From: Gigaspora rosea | Lineage: Eukaryota > Glomeromycota > Glomeromycetes > Diversisporales > Gigasporaceae | NCBI GenBank assembly: GCA_003550325.1 | Contig: QKWP01000619.1 | Span: 1-64,000 of the forward strand | Length of the DNA: 64,000 nucleotides | Reading direction: 5' to 3' | Part shown: piece after piece, positions 54,201-63,901 of the stretch | Layout: each line of letters opens with the position of its first letter | Position numbering within the stretch: the first letter of the stretch is position 1 | Notes under the pieces: generated by a model | Database searches by the model: none | What the model was told of the DNA's origin: nothing | What the model saw: the letters and a program-made list of their open reading frames with translations, nothing else | Translations under genes and position numbers: made by a program

Positions 54201-57200
54201 AAATCGTTTAATACACTTTATAAATAAATACAATCAAGTTTAAACTTACGCTCTAATAATTTAACAAACCCAACAAAAGAATATGTGAGTAAAAATTATT
54301 TGTTATGAAGAAAATTAGAAAACACAATTTAATGTCAATTTAGAAATAAATACAATAAAGCTTATACTTACTCTTCATGACTAGGTTATACAAGACAATT
54401 AGAAAGTAATAATTTAAAATTGACAAAATGACAATTTTTAAATCATAAAGTTTTCTAATAACCAAATAAATAAAATCAAGTTTAAACTTACGCTCTAATA
54501 ATTTAACAAAACCCATCAAAAGAATATGTGAGTAAAAATTTTTGTTATAAAGATAATTAGAAAACACAATTTAATGACACTTTAGAAATAAATACAATAA
54601 AGCTTATACTTACGATCGACTAGGTTATAAAAGACAATTAGAAAGTCATAATTTAAAATTGACAAAATGAGAATTTTTAAATCATAAAGTTTTCTAATAA
54701 CCAAATAAAGATATAAGAATACATAATTAGATATAAAGATAAATCAGAAAAGTGTAACTTTTAATATAAAATAACAATTTAGAAATAATACAATAAGGCC
54801 TATACCTTCTAATAATAACTTAATATAATATGTGAAATGCATATTAAGAGTTTGTACTTACTGACTAATTTGACAAAAAAGTAAATAGAAAAACATAATT
54901 TAAAGTCAACAAATAATAATTTTAAATAAAAAAAAATATAATAAAATTATATTTTAGTACTTACGAACTAATAATCAGCCAAAAAATATGCGACAACATG
55001 TATCAGATTATAAAAGCCGTATAGAAATAATTTTATAAATAAATTTTAAATTTTAATACTTACGAACTAATAATCAGCCAAAAAATATGCGACAACATGT
55101 ATCAGATTATAAAAGCCATATAGAAATAATTTTATAAATAAATTTTATGTTTTAAAACTTACGGACTAATAAACAGCCAAAAAATATGCAAAAACGTGTA
55201 TCAGATTATAAAATCATAAAAGCCATATAGAAATAATTTTATAAATAAATTTTATGTTTTAAAACTTACGGACTAATAAACAGCCAAAAAAAATGCAAAA
55301 ACGTGTATCAGATTATAAAATCATATAGAATAATTTTATAAATAAATAATCAGAATAATGTGTTTCATTAGGTTATAAAGCAATAAGGAACACAATTGAC
55401 AGAAAAATAAGTAAAACGTGTATTAGGTTTAATGACTAATTATCATTATAGAAATGCGCTAAAGCCTTGTATGGTGCTGGCACCATAGTATTTTATATTG
55501 ATCCCCTGATTTTTAACTTTCAATCAATTCATAAAATTACAAGGTTTATCACATCTCTAATTATAGAAAGAATTTAAAATAATCACATATAACCTTAGCA
55601 AATGAGATTAAACTCACCATCTAATAGTTTATAAAAGTTAGAAAAATAAAGCACAGCATTGAATAAACAAAGTTATATAATAGCCCACTAATAATCCATA
55701 GAAGAATATCATTAGGCTATATCTCAACTTACAAAATTATGTAGTGATCATTCAGGTGATTGTCTATCACACATATTATCTGTTATCTAATATCACCATC
55801 TGAATGATTACTATAGAATTTTGCAAATTGCGGTAAAAATATAATTAGGATTATACTCACGATCTAAATCATTGAGAATGCAAAAATAATAATAATACCA
55901 TAAAATGATGATTTAATTTGCAAAGTGATAATTTTATAATAAAGTTTACTCGCTATATAATTCAATATAAGAAATGTAAAAGCTTTAGAAATAACAAATA
56001 GAAGTGAAACTATCATTAAATAAATGCAATAAATTAGTGTTGGATCCAGCGGATATCCGACTAGATTTTCAATTCACTGGATTTTTGTATCTGGTCATAA
56101 TATCCATTCAAATCTACTGTAATATTTAAACTCCGAATAAAACCAAATTTTATCAATTGAATACACTTAGTCGTTACAGTGGAGGTGTGACCAATCTTGG
56201 GCGTGACCAATAAGTATTGGTTATATAATTTATATAGCTAATACTTATTCGTCACGTACATGATTGATCACACCACAAATATATGAACTTCTGAAAGTTC
56301 AAAATATAAATTTAATTAATCACTTATATATGCCATTATATTTGATCAGATCTCCGACGGATTTATCAAAAAATGGCCGTTGAAAAAAATAGTCGGATAT
56401 CTATCGGATTTTTTTCACCGGATCCAAGCTCTACAATAAATACAATAAGGTTTATATTTACCTGCTATAATAATTAAATAGAAGTTTATGCTTACGATCT
56501 ATATGATTCAATATAAAAAATATAAAAGCTTTTAGTTAATTCAATAAAAGAAATACAAATAAAAGTTATACTTACGATCTATATTATTTAATATAAAAAA
56601 ATATAAAAGTTTTTAATGATAATTCAATAGAAGTGAAATCCTGTATCATTAGAGAAATACCGGTACAAATAAATGCAATAAAGTTTATACTTACGGTCTA
56701 TATTATTTAATAGAAAAAATATAAAAGCTTTTAGTAATAATTAAATAGAAGCGAAATCTTGCATCAATAGAAAAATACAAATAAGTTTATATTTACTCTC
56801 TATCGTATATGAATCAGTATGTAAAATATAAAAGCTTTTTAGTACCGGTAATAATTAAATAGAAGTGAAATCTCGTATCATAGAGAAATATAGTACAAAT
56901 AAATACAATAAAGTTTATACTTACCCTCTATATTGTTTAATATAAAAATATAAAAGCTTTTTAGTAATAATTCAATAGAAGTGAAATCTTGTATCATTAG
57001 AAAAATGCAAATAATACAATAAAGTTTATACTTACGGCCTATATTATTTAATATAAAAATATAAAAGCTTTTAGTAATTTAGAGAAATACAAATAAATAC
57101 AATAAAGTTTATACTTGCGGTCTATATTATTTGAATATAAAAAATATAAAAGCTTTAAGTAATAATTCAATAGAAGAGAAATCTTGTATCATTAGAGAAA

Positions 57201-57540
57201 TACAAATAAATGCAATAGGTTACGTTCTATATTATTTAATATAAACATATATAAGCTTTTTAGTAATAATTCAATAGAAGTGAAATCTTGTATCATTAGA
57301 GAAATACAAATGAATACAATAAAGTTTATACTTACGTTCTATATTATTTAATATAAAAAGCTAATTAGAATATTATTTAAGAATAAACTATTATAAAGTA
57401 ACAGTTTTCAATGTAGGCACGTACTGTCGTTTATCAAACTTATGCTCTACCAATTCACGGGGAATGACAGGTAAGGCATTCGTCGAGTAAACGTTTAAAG
57501 TAATAAAAGTAATAATAACTAAAGCAATCATAAATTTCAT
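42198..57540 (-). CDS. Giant micro-exon gene for a small secreted protein of unknown function
   Basis: Exon 1 (57540-57425, 116 nt) encodes a signal peptide (starts MKFMIALVIITF, likely cleaved after STNA near residue 22), a short pro-segment and a Lys37-Arg38 site typical of Kex2 processing. It ends two bases into a codon at a GTACGT donor. About 108 microexons follow, all 3, 6, 9 or 12 nt, each between a TATTAG-like acceptor and a GTAAGT-like donor. The terminal exon (42204-42198) gives the TAA stop. Joined in this phase they encode about 163 residues: a Ser/Pro-rich stretch after KR, then segments such as EEAARLVIDRYRHISHFARL, GVWHIPSLYNVTDYR and FEDLSATIIGLSLLNGGCG. The phase-0 and phase-1 readings hit many stops. 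One TAG remains (microexons 54-56) unless microexon 55 is skipped. I recognise no homologue. Secretion is inferred; splicing needs RNA proof. The gene could be an effector or a processed peptide, but nothing in the sequence fixes its role. Confidence 0.8.
43554..43735. mobile_element. MITE in an intron of the micro-exon gene
   Basis: Ends TTATTGCGCTTTTCAAATTA / ATAATTGAAAAGCGCAATAA. A related copy with ends TTTTATTGCGCTTTAAATTA sits in another intron at 46997-47206. Confidence 0.75.
45198..45695. mobile_element. Inverted-repeat element in an intron
   Basis: Ends GGCGTAATATATCAGC / ACGCTGATCCGCTAATATG. Internally related to 21262-21775. The 75-codon frame on the minus strand lies wholly inside it and is not supported as a gene. 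Confidence 0.55.
45713..45907. mobile_element. TA-flanked MITE in an intron
   Basis: Ends CAGTCAGACCCTCTAAGCGC / GTGCACTTAGGGGTCTGACTG with flanking TA; the interior repeats GTGCACTTAGAG motifs. Confidence 0.8.
46997..47206. mobile_element. MITE in an intron of the micro-exon gene
   Basis: Inverted blocks ATCAGGAATCTAGAAA / TTTCTAGATTTCTGAT and TTGCGCTTTAAATT / AATTTTAAAAGCAATAA. Related to 43554-43735. Confidence 0.65.
48152..49605. repeat. Tandem duplication of five microexon units
   Basis: Two copies of about 730 bp (48152-48884 and 48885-49605), each with five microexons and the same inserted element. By eye the non-exon sequence differs at about 20-25 positions plus a few indels. The exons, in transcription order, are GTA CAA TGT GAC AGA in one copy and TTA CAG AAC GAG AGA in the other: 6 of 15 bases differ. 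Confidence 0.85.
48426..48620. mobile_element. MITE duplicated together with its host units
   Basis: Ends AAATCACACCATGTTG / GTGGTGTGATTT with flanking TTA, and an internal TTAGGGTTAGGGTTAG. Its twin at 49149-49345 arose with the tandem duplication of five units. Confidence 0.75.
51600..52005. mobile_element. Two small MITEs in one intron
   Basis: 51631-51835 has ends GGAGTGAAATTACTC / AATTTCGCTCC. 51869-51950 has ends GGATGATGCTGAAATT / AATGCTAGCATTATCC. They lengthen the intron between microexons 37 and 38 to about 480 bp. Confidence 0.5.
52209..52672. mobile_element. Inverted-repeat element in an intron
   Basis: Ends TGTTATGGCTAATGCTAATT / AATTGGCATAAGCTATGACA. Its interior is less AT-rich than the intron around it, without a credible ORF. 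It lies between microexons 35 and 36. Confidence 0.7.
53392..53610. mobile_element. MITE in an intron
   Basis: GGGGTGAAGTTAACTCC at the left and AAATTTACCCCTCG at the right; it resembles the family near 9545-9790 in its GGATCAGATGTGA block. It sits between microexons 29 and 30. Confidence 0.5.
54236..54720. repeat. Tandem duplication of two microexon units
   Basis: Two copies of about 242 bp that are nearly identical in their introns. One carries exon TCGATC, the other TCATGAAGA at the same place. The second exon is AGC in both. The exon thus changed in sequence and in length by one codon while flanks stayed alike. Confidence 0.8.
55440..55850. mobile_element. Two short inverted-repeat insertions in introns
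   Basis: 55456-55552 (TGCGCTAAAGCCTTGTA / TACAAGGTTTATCACA) and 55733-55830 (GTAGTGATCATTCAGGTGAT / ATCTGAATGATTACTAT), placed around microexons 12 and 13. Confidence 0.5.
56035..56433. mobile_element. hAT-type MITE in an intron, intact 8-bp target duplication
   Basis: Ends TAGTGTTGGATCCAGCGGAT / TTTCACCGGATCCAAGCTCTA, flanked by CAATAAAT on both sides. The insertion lies between microexons 10 and 11 and leaves their splice sites untouched. Confidence 0.85.
57425..57540 (-). other. Exon 1 of the micro-exon gene: signal peptide plus KR site
   Basis: The ATG at 57540 opens a 38-codon exon. Hydrophobic core residues 4-15 and a small-residue cleavage region (STNA) indicate a classical secretory signal. 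Residues 23-38 end in DKR, a dibasic site. The donor GTACGT begins at 57424. Reading on without splicing reaches a TAA at 57393-57391 after residue 49. The two bases CA left over at the donor set the phase for the whole downstream array. Confidence 0.75.
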
Positions 57541-57607
57541 TGTGTCTTTAGAAGTTTTTAGTGAGTTGAGTTAGAAAAATAATAAATTTCTAGCACGCAT
57601 TAGTGTT

Positions 57608-57615
57608 TATTTATA
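57608..57615 (-). promoter_or_regulatory. TATA box of the micro-exon gene
   Basis: On the minus strand this reads TATAAATA, 68 bp upstream of the ATG at 57540. Spacing and context (AT-rich leader without other ATGs) fit a fungal core promoter directly before the signal-peptide exon. Confidence 0.6.
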
Positions 57616-57639
57616 CCTAATCTCTATGAGTAATTATTT

Positions 57640-58638
57640 CCAGTTTTGGAGGCAGTATTTTGTTGGCGACCGTATTTGTGCTGCACTTCAAATAATTTAA
57701 TATCATAGTGCAGCACTATGCAATTTACACTGAATTACCAAAAGTAGAGTTTCAATCCATTATCCGTTTATCTATTTATCCATAGATATCCGGTGTTGTA
57801 AATTTTTTTAATTATTATTTTTCTTTTGTGTAATTCTACCTCGTACATAATTAGAGTATTTTGCCCTGAACAATGTAATTCTTTTTTAGTATATGACTAA
57901 GATAAGTAGTGGTTTCGGACCCCGGATCAATTCTGGGTAGTGATGGGCAAATTCCGATTTTTTTAAAAATCCCACACGGGATCCGCGCGGGATTCGCGGG
58001 ATTCGCGGGATCGAGTAGAGTCTCTGGGTTTTTCACGATTAATAAATATATACACACATATATATATGTATATATGATCACGAGGAATGTAATTCTCGAT
58101 AAAATAATAATCATTTCTTATAAATCTTACAGCATTGATTACAAATAAAAATGCTTATATAGACTTTACCTACTTTTGAACATTTGAATCTTATAATTAT
58201 TAAATTCATCAATTCAGATTGCCTTAATTTTATCAATTTTTTTAAAATATTATTATATAAATACATAATTAAAAATTATAATAGTAACAAAGCGATCAAA
58301 TCATAAGCGTATAAAAATTTATAAGTAATCAGATGTATAATCAGGTATAAATGTACTAAAATTTTATAGTGATCAAGTACTGTACATTGGGTGGTCGATC
58401 ATCTAATAAAATCAAACATATGGCTAGTCTAATTTATTTTTGCATTTGTCACTCGATCATTGGTTACACAATGAAAATAACTACGGAAAACACTACCATG
58501 GATGTTTCAAGACATCTTTCAAAAGTAGACGTTGTGATGGGTCACGTTTTAGTAACTACCTTTGTAATTGTAAAATTAAAATCACATTAACTTTATTGGG
58601 AAAATACTTTAAATATTTAAAGATAGTTACCGAAACAA
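57640..58638. other. Intergenic region upstream of the micro-exon gene
   Basis: Contains a small inverted repeat at 57690-57725 (GTGCTGCAC / GTGCAGCAC) and a GC-rich MITE fragment at about 57938-58022 with CGCGGGATTCGCGGGATTCG. The open frames on both strands here are short, unlike known proteins, and cross the repeats. No gene is supported. Confidence 0.45.
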
Positions 58639-59408
58639 TCACAAATGATCAGGAAGTCTGAACTCTGCTTTTGTAATTCGATTATATGTTGCAGCATGAC
58701 AAACTTCTTCAAACGGTGCGGTACCAGTCAAAAGTTCAAAGCACAAAACACCAAGTGACCAAAGGTCTACCTTTTCATCATGTTCTTTACCTTTAACCAT
58801 TTCGGGTGGAATATAATCCAATGTACCACGAAATTTTTACGTCTTATATATAAAAAGAAAGACTAATTGAAAATTTCTTTTAAATGTAAATGAAATAATT
58901 TTTTTTGTAGCATACCTTTGAATTGTATGCCCATCCAAAATCTGCAATCTTGATCTCGTCATTCAAATCTATCAATGTGTTTTTTGTGAATATAACTTAA
59001 AGCACCAGCTATTTGTGCAATATACTATTTTAGAAAAAGAAACGAACTCATAAAACTCAGTAAACATTTTATGTATTAAACTTATTCAAAAATTTAATAA
59101 CAAACCCTTGAAGCTTTTTTTTCTTTAAGTCTACCTGATTTTTTAAGTTTCTTATAAAGTTCTCCTTTGGCAGCATATTCAAGGATTAGAATAAAATACA
59201 TATTTTCCTGAAAATACACAAACAGTCGAAGAATATTTGGATTCCTTTTCGTATTTAAACATTTATTTAGTCATTAAAAAGTTGTCATACATTTTATTTA
59301 AAATTACCTTAGATTCGCCTGAATATCTATTTCAGGACTTAGTTGTTTCACAGCATTTTCCTTAATTAGTTGCTCAATAAATAGTACCTTCAAGGCTACT
59401 ATAGCCAT
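58639..59408 (-). pseudogene. Aurora-type protein kinase lacking the catalytic loop
   Basis: Aurora kinases are Ser/Thr kinases of mitosis. Exon blocks: 59408-59308 (MAIVALKVLFIEQLIKENAV with the VALK lysine), then about 59245-59105 (NPNILRLFVYFQENMYFILI, LEYAAKGELYKKLKKSGRLK), then 59027-58920 (YIAQIAGALSYIHKKHID, then after a shift LNDEIKIADFGWAYNSK), then 58840-58639 ([38 protein letters not shown]). The HRDIKPEN loop between KKH and DFG is deleted and the frame shifted. One base is missing before GTLDY, the glycine loop upstream of the ATG is absent, and the protein stops after RLPDHL. Repeat DNA replaces the 5' part. It cannot be an active kinase. Confidence 0.85.
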
Positions 59409-59439
59409 TCAAGATTTTTAATTAAAGTTTGTAGAGCTA

Positions 59440-62419
59440 GTTTTTCTGATTCTAATGATAATAAAATCATTAAATTTGACCAAAAACTCACTAAAATACA
59501 AATATTTTTATATTTACTTTTTATATATAAACGTATATATACATATATATACACATATATATAAACTAGTAGTTAGGCACGTCCAAATGTCCGTGCTTAA
59601 ATTAATTTTTTTATTCGTATTTTTTTTTAGATTATTTTATTAAAAGGTTTTATTTAATTTTAATTATTTATATATATATATATATTACAATCAAAAATTG
59701 AAACCGCCTAGAAAAAAAGTTTTTTTTTTAACAATTAATCGTTTAATGCGCCTAACAGTTTAACCCACTTGGGTTTAATATCATTTAGCTTAAACTAACG
59801 GTATAAAGAAAAGTTTGTGCTGCTAAATAATTTTAACTCTTAACGACAATCTGCTTATCTATGATATTCTTAAATACATGTGCCAAATTGGTTCATTTCC
59901 ATAGTAATTTGATATGTCATAAACACATGGCAAAATGATTGTAAAATTATCAACGACGAAATTGAAAAATAGTTAATTGGAATAAAAAATAAAATGAATA
60001 AGAAAAGGTAATATTTCATCTAGTGAAGATTGAAATAATAAAATTAAATGTACTATATAAACTTAAAATGTATAAAAATAATTTGAGTGCTGCAAAGAGA
60101 AAATGAGGTTGTTTATTTTCAAGTCTATCTTTTAAATTAATTGGCGAGTAATAGATTAAATTAAAATCTTGTAAGAAACTTTTCTTGGCATCATAATTGA
60201 TATTTCTTTTTTAGGAGTTCGTGAACGATTGGCACTAATCTAAGCTATAGTCCGTTTCCTTTTTAGGAGCTTAATAAGATCAACAGTAATTACATGATCT
60301 AAAATTAGCCAACAAAATTGGTTAAAAGTGAAAGATGAATAAAATTTTAATACTATAGATGATGATGTAGCTACCTTATTTATACTTATTTTAACTTCAA
60401 CTATAGTTTATTTGTAATTGCCTAAAAAAGAAATTATCCGTTCGTTTAACGGTTTAACCTAACTGGTTTTAATACCACCCGAAAAGATCAACATCATTCA
60501 AACATCATAGCATCACCCCTTAAAAATTTTCACTATCTGGTCAAATCAAAATTTAAGTCGTGTAACATAAAATCAAACTAAAACACATTCAAACCCTAAC
60601 ACTAACATTATTCTACCTAAGCAGAAGTAAAATTTTATGCGATTAAATGTTTCAACCCTTAGTTATTTATGGTATATCTTGATTTTAGTATACCAATTTT
60701 CTAAATATTTTTAGCAACTTTCGGATTATAATGTAGATAACTCGATACATCGTAAATCACATGATCATACCATATTGGAATTCTTGCTTTCAGGACTATT
60801 ATAGTCCAAAAGGAGTTCTTTTTCTTTTAGCAAAGATCCCATATGTAAAAATAATAATGACGGTAATAATAGATAAATGATATTATATGACTGTAGTATG
60901 AAGACATTTATTTAGAAATAAAATAAATAAAAAAAAGTGCACAGATAAAAATCCGAAATGAATCTGAAATGTATAGAATAATGTGACTTCAGGTGTTTTC
61001 AAGCTTATTTATTATTTATTAGATTCAACTCGTGAAAAATTTGTGATATTATTGATTGTGATTACGTATCGTATATGATTTTATAAAACCTAATCTGGTA
61101 AATAATAAGGGGTAAAATCGAAAGTTCGAAAACTTATCTTTATAACAAATACATATTATTTTTTTAATAATATTTGTCAGCGCTCATAAATAATGAACCG
61201 GATCACATAACTGAAATTGAATTGTATGCGTCATTAGTTGTGTTTTTGATCAAACTTTAGCACTTGTTTTATATATGCGTGCTAGAATATATAAATCTTT
61301 TATATTACATACAATTTATATACATGTTATTTTTTATTAATAGTTTAATTAACAATTCTTGTCTATCTAGGGTAAATGAACTTTGTTGAAATGACAATAT
61401 GTTTATCACTTCTGAACTTGGTTACATAAGTACTGAAATTGACCAGTCAGAATTGAATTTTTAATAATATATAGAAAGATAATGGTAATTAAATCAATAG
61501 ATCACCTGATGATGATCCTGATCACGGTACCCAAATTCGACCAATCAGATTGTTTAAACGTGACAGACAGACATTAAAACTTTAGTAATATAGATTTACA
61601 AAAAATATATAATTATAAAAACTAAAATCTATATATTTTATAAAATTTTAAGTAAAATCAAGTAAATTTATTTTTACAATAATCAGAAAGCTAGCTCTAC
61701 AAATTTTAATTAAAAATCCAAGGCTTTATCTTAAGAAAATTTTTTAATAAAATTTATTTCTACTCTTTTAAATTAAATTTACTATGAATTTACTATTAGT
61801 TTACTATTAGTTTAATATTAATTTACTATAAATTTTAAAAAGTAAATTTAACAACTTTAGCTTTGTATCTCCTAATGACAAATCTATTAATTTTATTTTA
61901 ATAATTTTTTTTTATACTTTTAAAATCAAATATAGATTAAAAATAACCTATAATTTTATTATTTTTATTGCTGTACTAAATTTAGTACATCAAATTTTGT
62001 GAAATATAAATTTTGTTTAAGTTATTTTATACAAAATTTTTATATGTAACTAGGAACTTCTTCCTACAAGCCAAGTATTCAAATATTTATACTTTTGTCT
62101 GCGCATTTCGCGATTTTTTTTTTATTTTTTGAAATTCGTTTTAATAGTAAATCCCTCAATATGCTCCAATTTCAAATAAAGAAAATTTCAATTGATTTTT
62201 GCTAATTTTGCTATAAATCAATTGAATTACTCAAAATAATTTTGGTTTTGTAATTTTCAATTTTGTTAAAGTATTCAAAATTATTTTAGTTGAATATTTA
62301 AAATTATAATCACAAAAAAAAAAGTAAACTACTTTATTAAACACTAGAACAAATCTCAAAATTTCAAAATTTTGCCACTTAAAATAAAAATACCAATTAT
62401 CAAAATACCACGCTACACT
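59440..62419. other. No gene seen
   Basis: AT-rich DNA with AT microsatellites (59535-59570, 59668-59690) and copies of dispersed repeats: 61600-62045 resembles 9800-10110 and 11745-11830. No coding or RNA gene signal. Confidence 0.5.
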
Positions 62420-62997
62420 AGGACCCTGAACAATTTATGTAATGTCATATTTGAAAAATTGCTAACGAAGGGCTGTTTTTTAAAAAAGGTTATATTTGAA
62501 AAGTAGGTATTGGGTAAAAAGGTTATATTTGAAAATGGGTAATGGGCAAAAAGGTATATTTGCAAGAATGCTAATGGGAAAGTTTTTTTAAATGTTATAT
62601 ATGAAAAGTGGTAATCGAAATAGTAAAGAAAGGTCCAGGTTTTTTTAGAGAGCTGCGGTTAAATTTTTTTTTAGGGAGCATAAGGTCCAGAATTTTTTTT
62701 TGTTGGTTTTTTTTTTTTTTAGAAAGCGTTGAATCCGGTTTTTTTTTTTAGAGAGCGTTGCTTCTGGTTTTTTTTTTGTTTTTTTAGAGAGCGTCGGTTC
62801 TGTTTTTTTTTTTTTAGAGAGCATTAGTTCGAAAACAATTATTTTTTGAAAGCTTAGATTTCAAAATTTGGTAAGCAAGACCAAACTTGCTGGCTAATGT
62901 TTGAAATGTAGCTAATATATACCAAAGTAGAACGCTAACCAAAAAAATTTTTACTATGATCCTCAAATATAACATTACATAGATTGTTCGGGGTCCT
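62420..62997. mobile_element. Inverted-repeat element with 8-bp target duplication
   Basis: Ends AGGACCCTGAACAATTTATG / CATAGATTGTTCGGGGTCCT, flanked by GCTACACT on both sides. The interior (about 62630-62830) repeats TTTTTTTAGAGAGCGTTG-like units and, before that, ATATTTGAAAAGTGGTAATGG units. Confidence 0.8.
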
Positions 62998-63211
62998 GCT
63001 ACACTAGAACTAATCTCTAAATTTCATGTTAAAATAAAAATACCAATTTACACTAGAATTATTAGCAAAATTATAATATAACTTGTGACTTATTCTATCT
63101 AGCAACTACAATTGTAAGTCAATTAAATCATTAATAATAAAAAAATTGCAGAATTAATTTGTTTAGTTTCATCGCAATTATTATATATAGCCTGACATTT
63201 ATATTTCTAGA

Positions 63212-63901
63212 ATGACAAAAATAATTATGTCTAATAACTATAACTTGTCAGAAATCAAAACTGTAAGATTTAGTGAAGTCAAATATGCGTCTTTAAGTAA
63301 CATTAAATCCTATTTTAAAAATTTTGATCAAAACAATATTTCTGAAGCATTTGATGCAACTAGAAACAAACAGAAAAAAGTTATTACTGCCAAAGAGTGG
63401 CCTGCCTTTACTAAAAAGTTTTATAATTTACAAGTAGAATCACAATCAGGCTTTAAAAGTTTGATTAAATATTTGGAGGAAGAAAAAGAAAAGCAAAGAA
63501 AAAATAATGAACCAATAGGTGAAAGCTGGGATTGCTTCAAGTTAAAATCTGCAATTAATGACTAAAATAAAGAAAATTACATATCAGCTTATCAAACATT
63601 TAGATGTTTTACAACTATAGATCATGAAAACTCTACCAGTAAAGAGACAATTCAAGTATATAGTATTGCAATGTATTATATTGCACTTTGCAATTTATAT
63701 GGTAATGGCACAGTAAAAAATGAGCATTATGCTTTTACTGTCGCCAAATTTCTTGAAGAACATAACAAATCTAGTGATGCATTAAAGGTTTACAAATTAT
63801 TATATTCTGAAGCTAATGATGCAAAAATTAAAAAAAAAGCTTTACATAAAATTGGCACGTTAAAATTAAAAATAAATTCCAATCTAATCAGTAAACCTTA
63901 G
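63212..63901 (+). CDS. Sel1-like repeat protein, interrupted by one in-frame stop
   Basis: Two frames (63212-63565 and 63671-63901) are in the same phase and the sequence between them stays open, so a single TAA at 63563-63565 splits a 229-codon frame. The N-terminal part is charged (KYLEEEKEKQRKNNEPIGES). The second part has a Sel1/TPR-like helix pair, MYYIALCNLYGNGTVKNEHY then NKSSDALKVYKLLYSEAND. Sel1 repeat proteins are scaffolds and are numerous in mycorrhizal fungi. Either it is a recent pseudogene or the first ORF is the real end. Assignment to Sel1 rests on pattern only. Confidence 0.5.

Larger units (their letters stand above)
52144..57338 (-). other. Microexons 1-36 of the micro-exon gene
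   Basis: Lowest plus-strand coordinate of each exon followed by its minus-strand sequence, in transcription order: 57336 AAC, 57224 AAC, 57119 ACC, 57036 GCC, 56925 AGG, 56797 AGA, 56695 ACC, 56576 ATC, 56496 ATC, 56462 CAG, 55950 CGA, 55861 ATC, 55618 ATG, 55270 TCC, 55163 TCC, 55064 TTC, 54965 TTC, 54862 TCA, 54806 AAG, 54614 TCGATC, 54492 AGC, 54372 TCATGAAGA, 54250 AGC, 54120 TGC, 54030 TCG, 53932 TCT, 53835 AGT, 53737 TAT, 53646 TGA, 53283 TCG, 53192 TTA, 53091 TCG, 52987 TCA, 52811 CAT, 52704 AAG, 52144 CCA. Exon 3 has a GC donor. The intron before exon 10 is only 31 nt. A unit near 55691 (TGG) has lost its donor. Confidence 0.75.

Noticed and set aside
55691-55693. Triplet TGG between ATTAG and GCTATT as another microexon
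   Set aside because: The donor is destroyed; excluded from the exon list although including it would not add a stop.
41600-57340. Reading the regular array as a CRISPR or simple satellite
   Set aside because: Repeats are not identical, unit length varies, the conserved part is exactly acceptor plus donor, and the variable part is 3-12 nt, not a 30-nt spacer.
57851-58148. Frames on both strands around a GC-rich segment
   Set aside because: They translate a CGCGGGATT repeat of a MITE fragment plus AT-rich flanks; no protein features.
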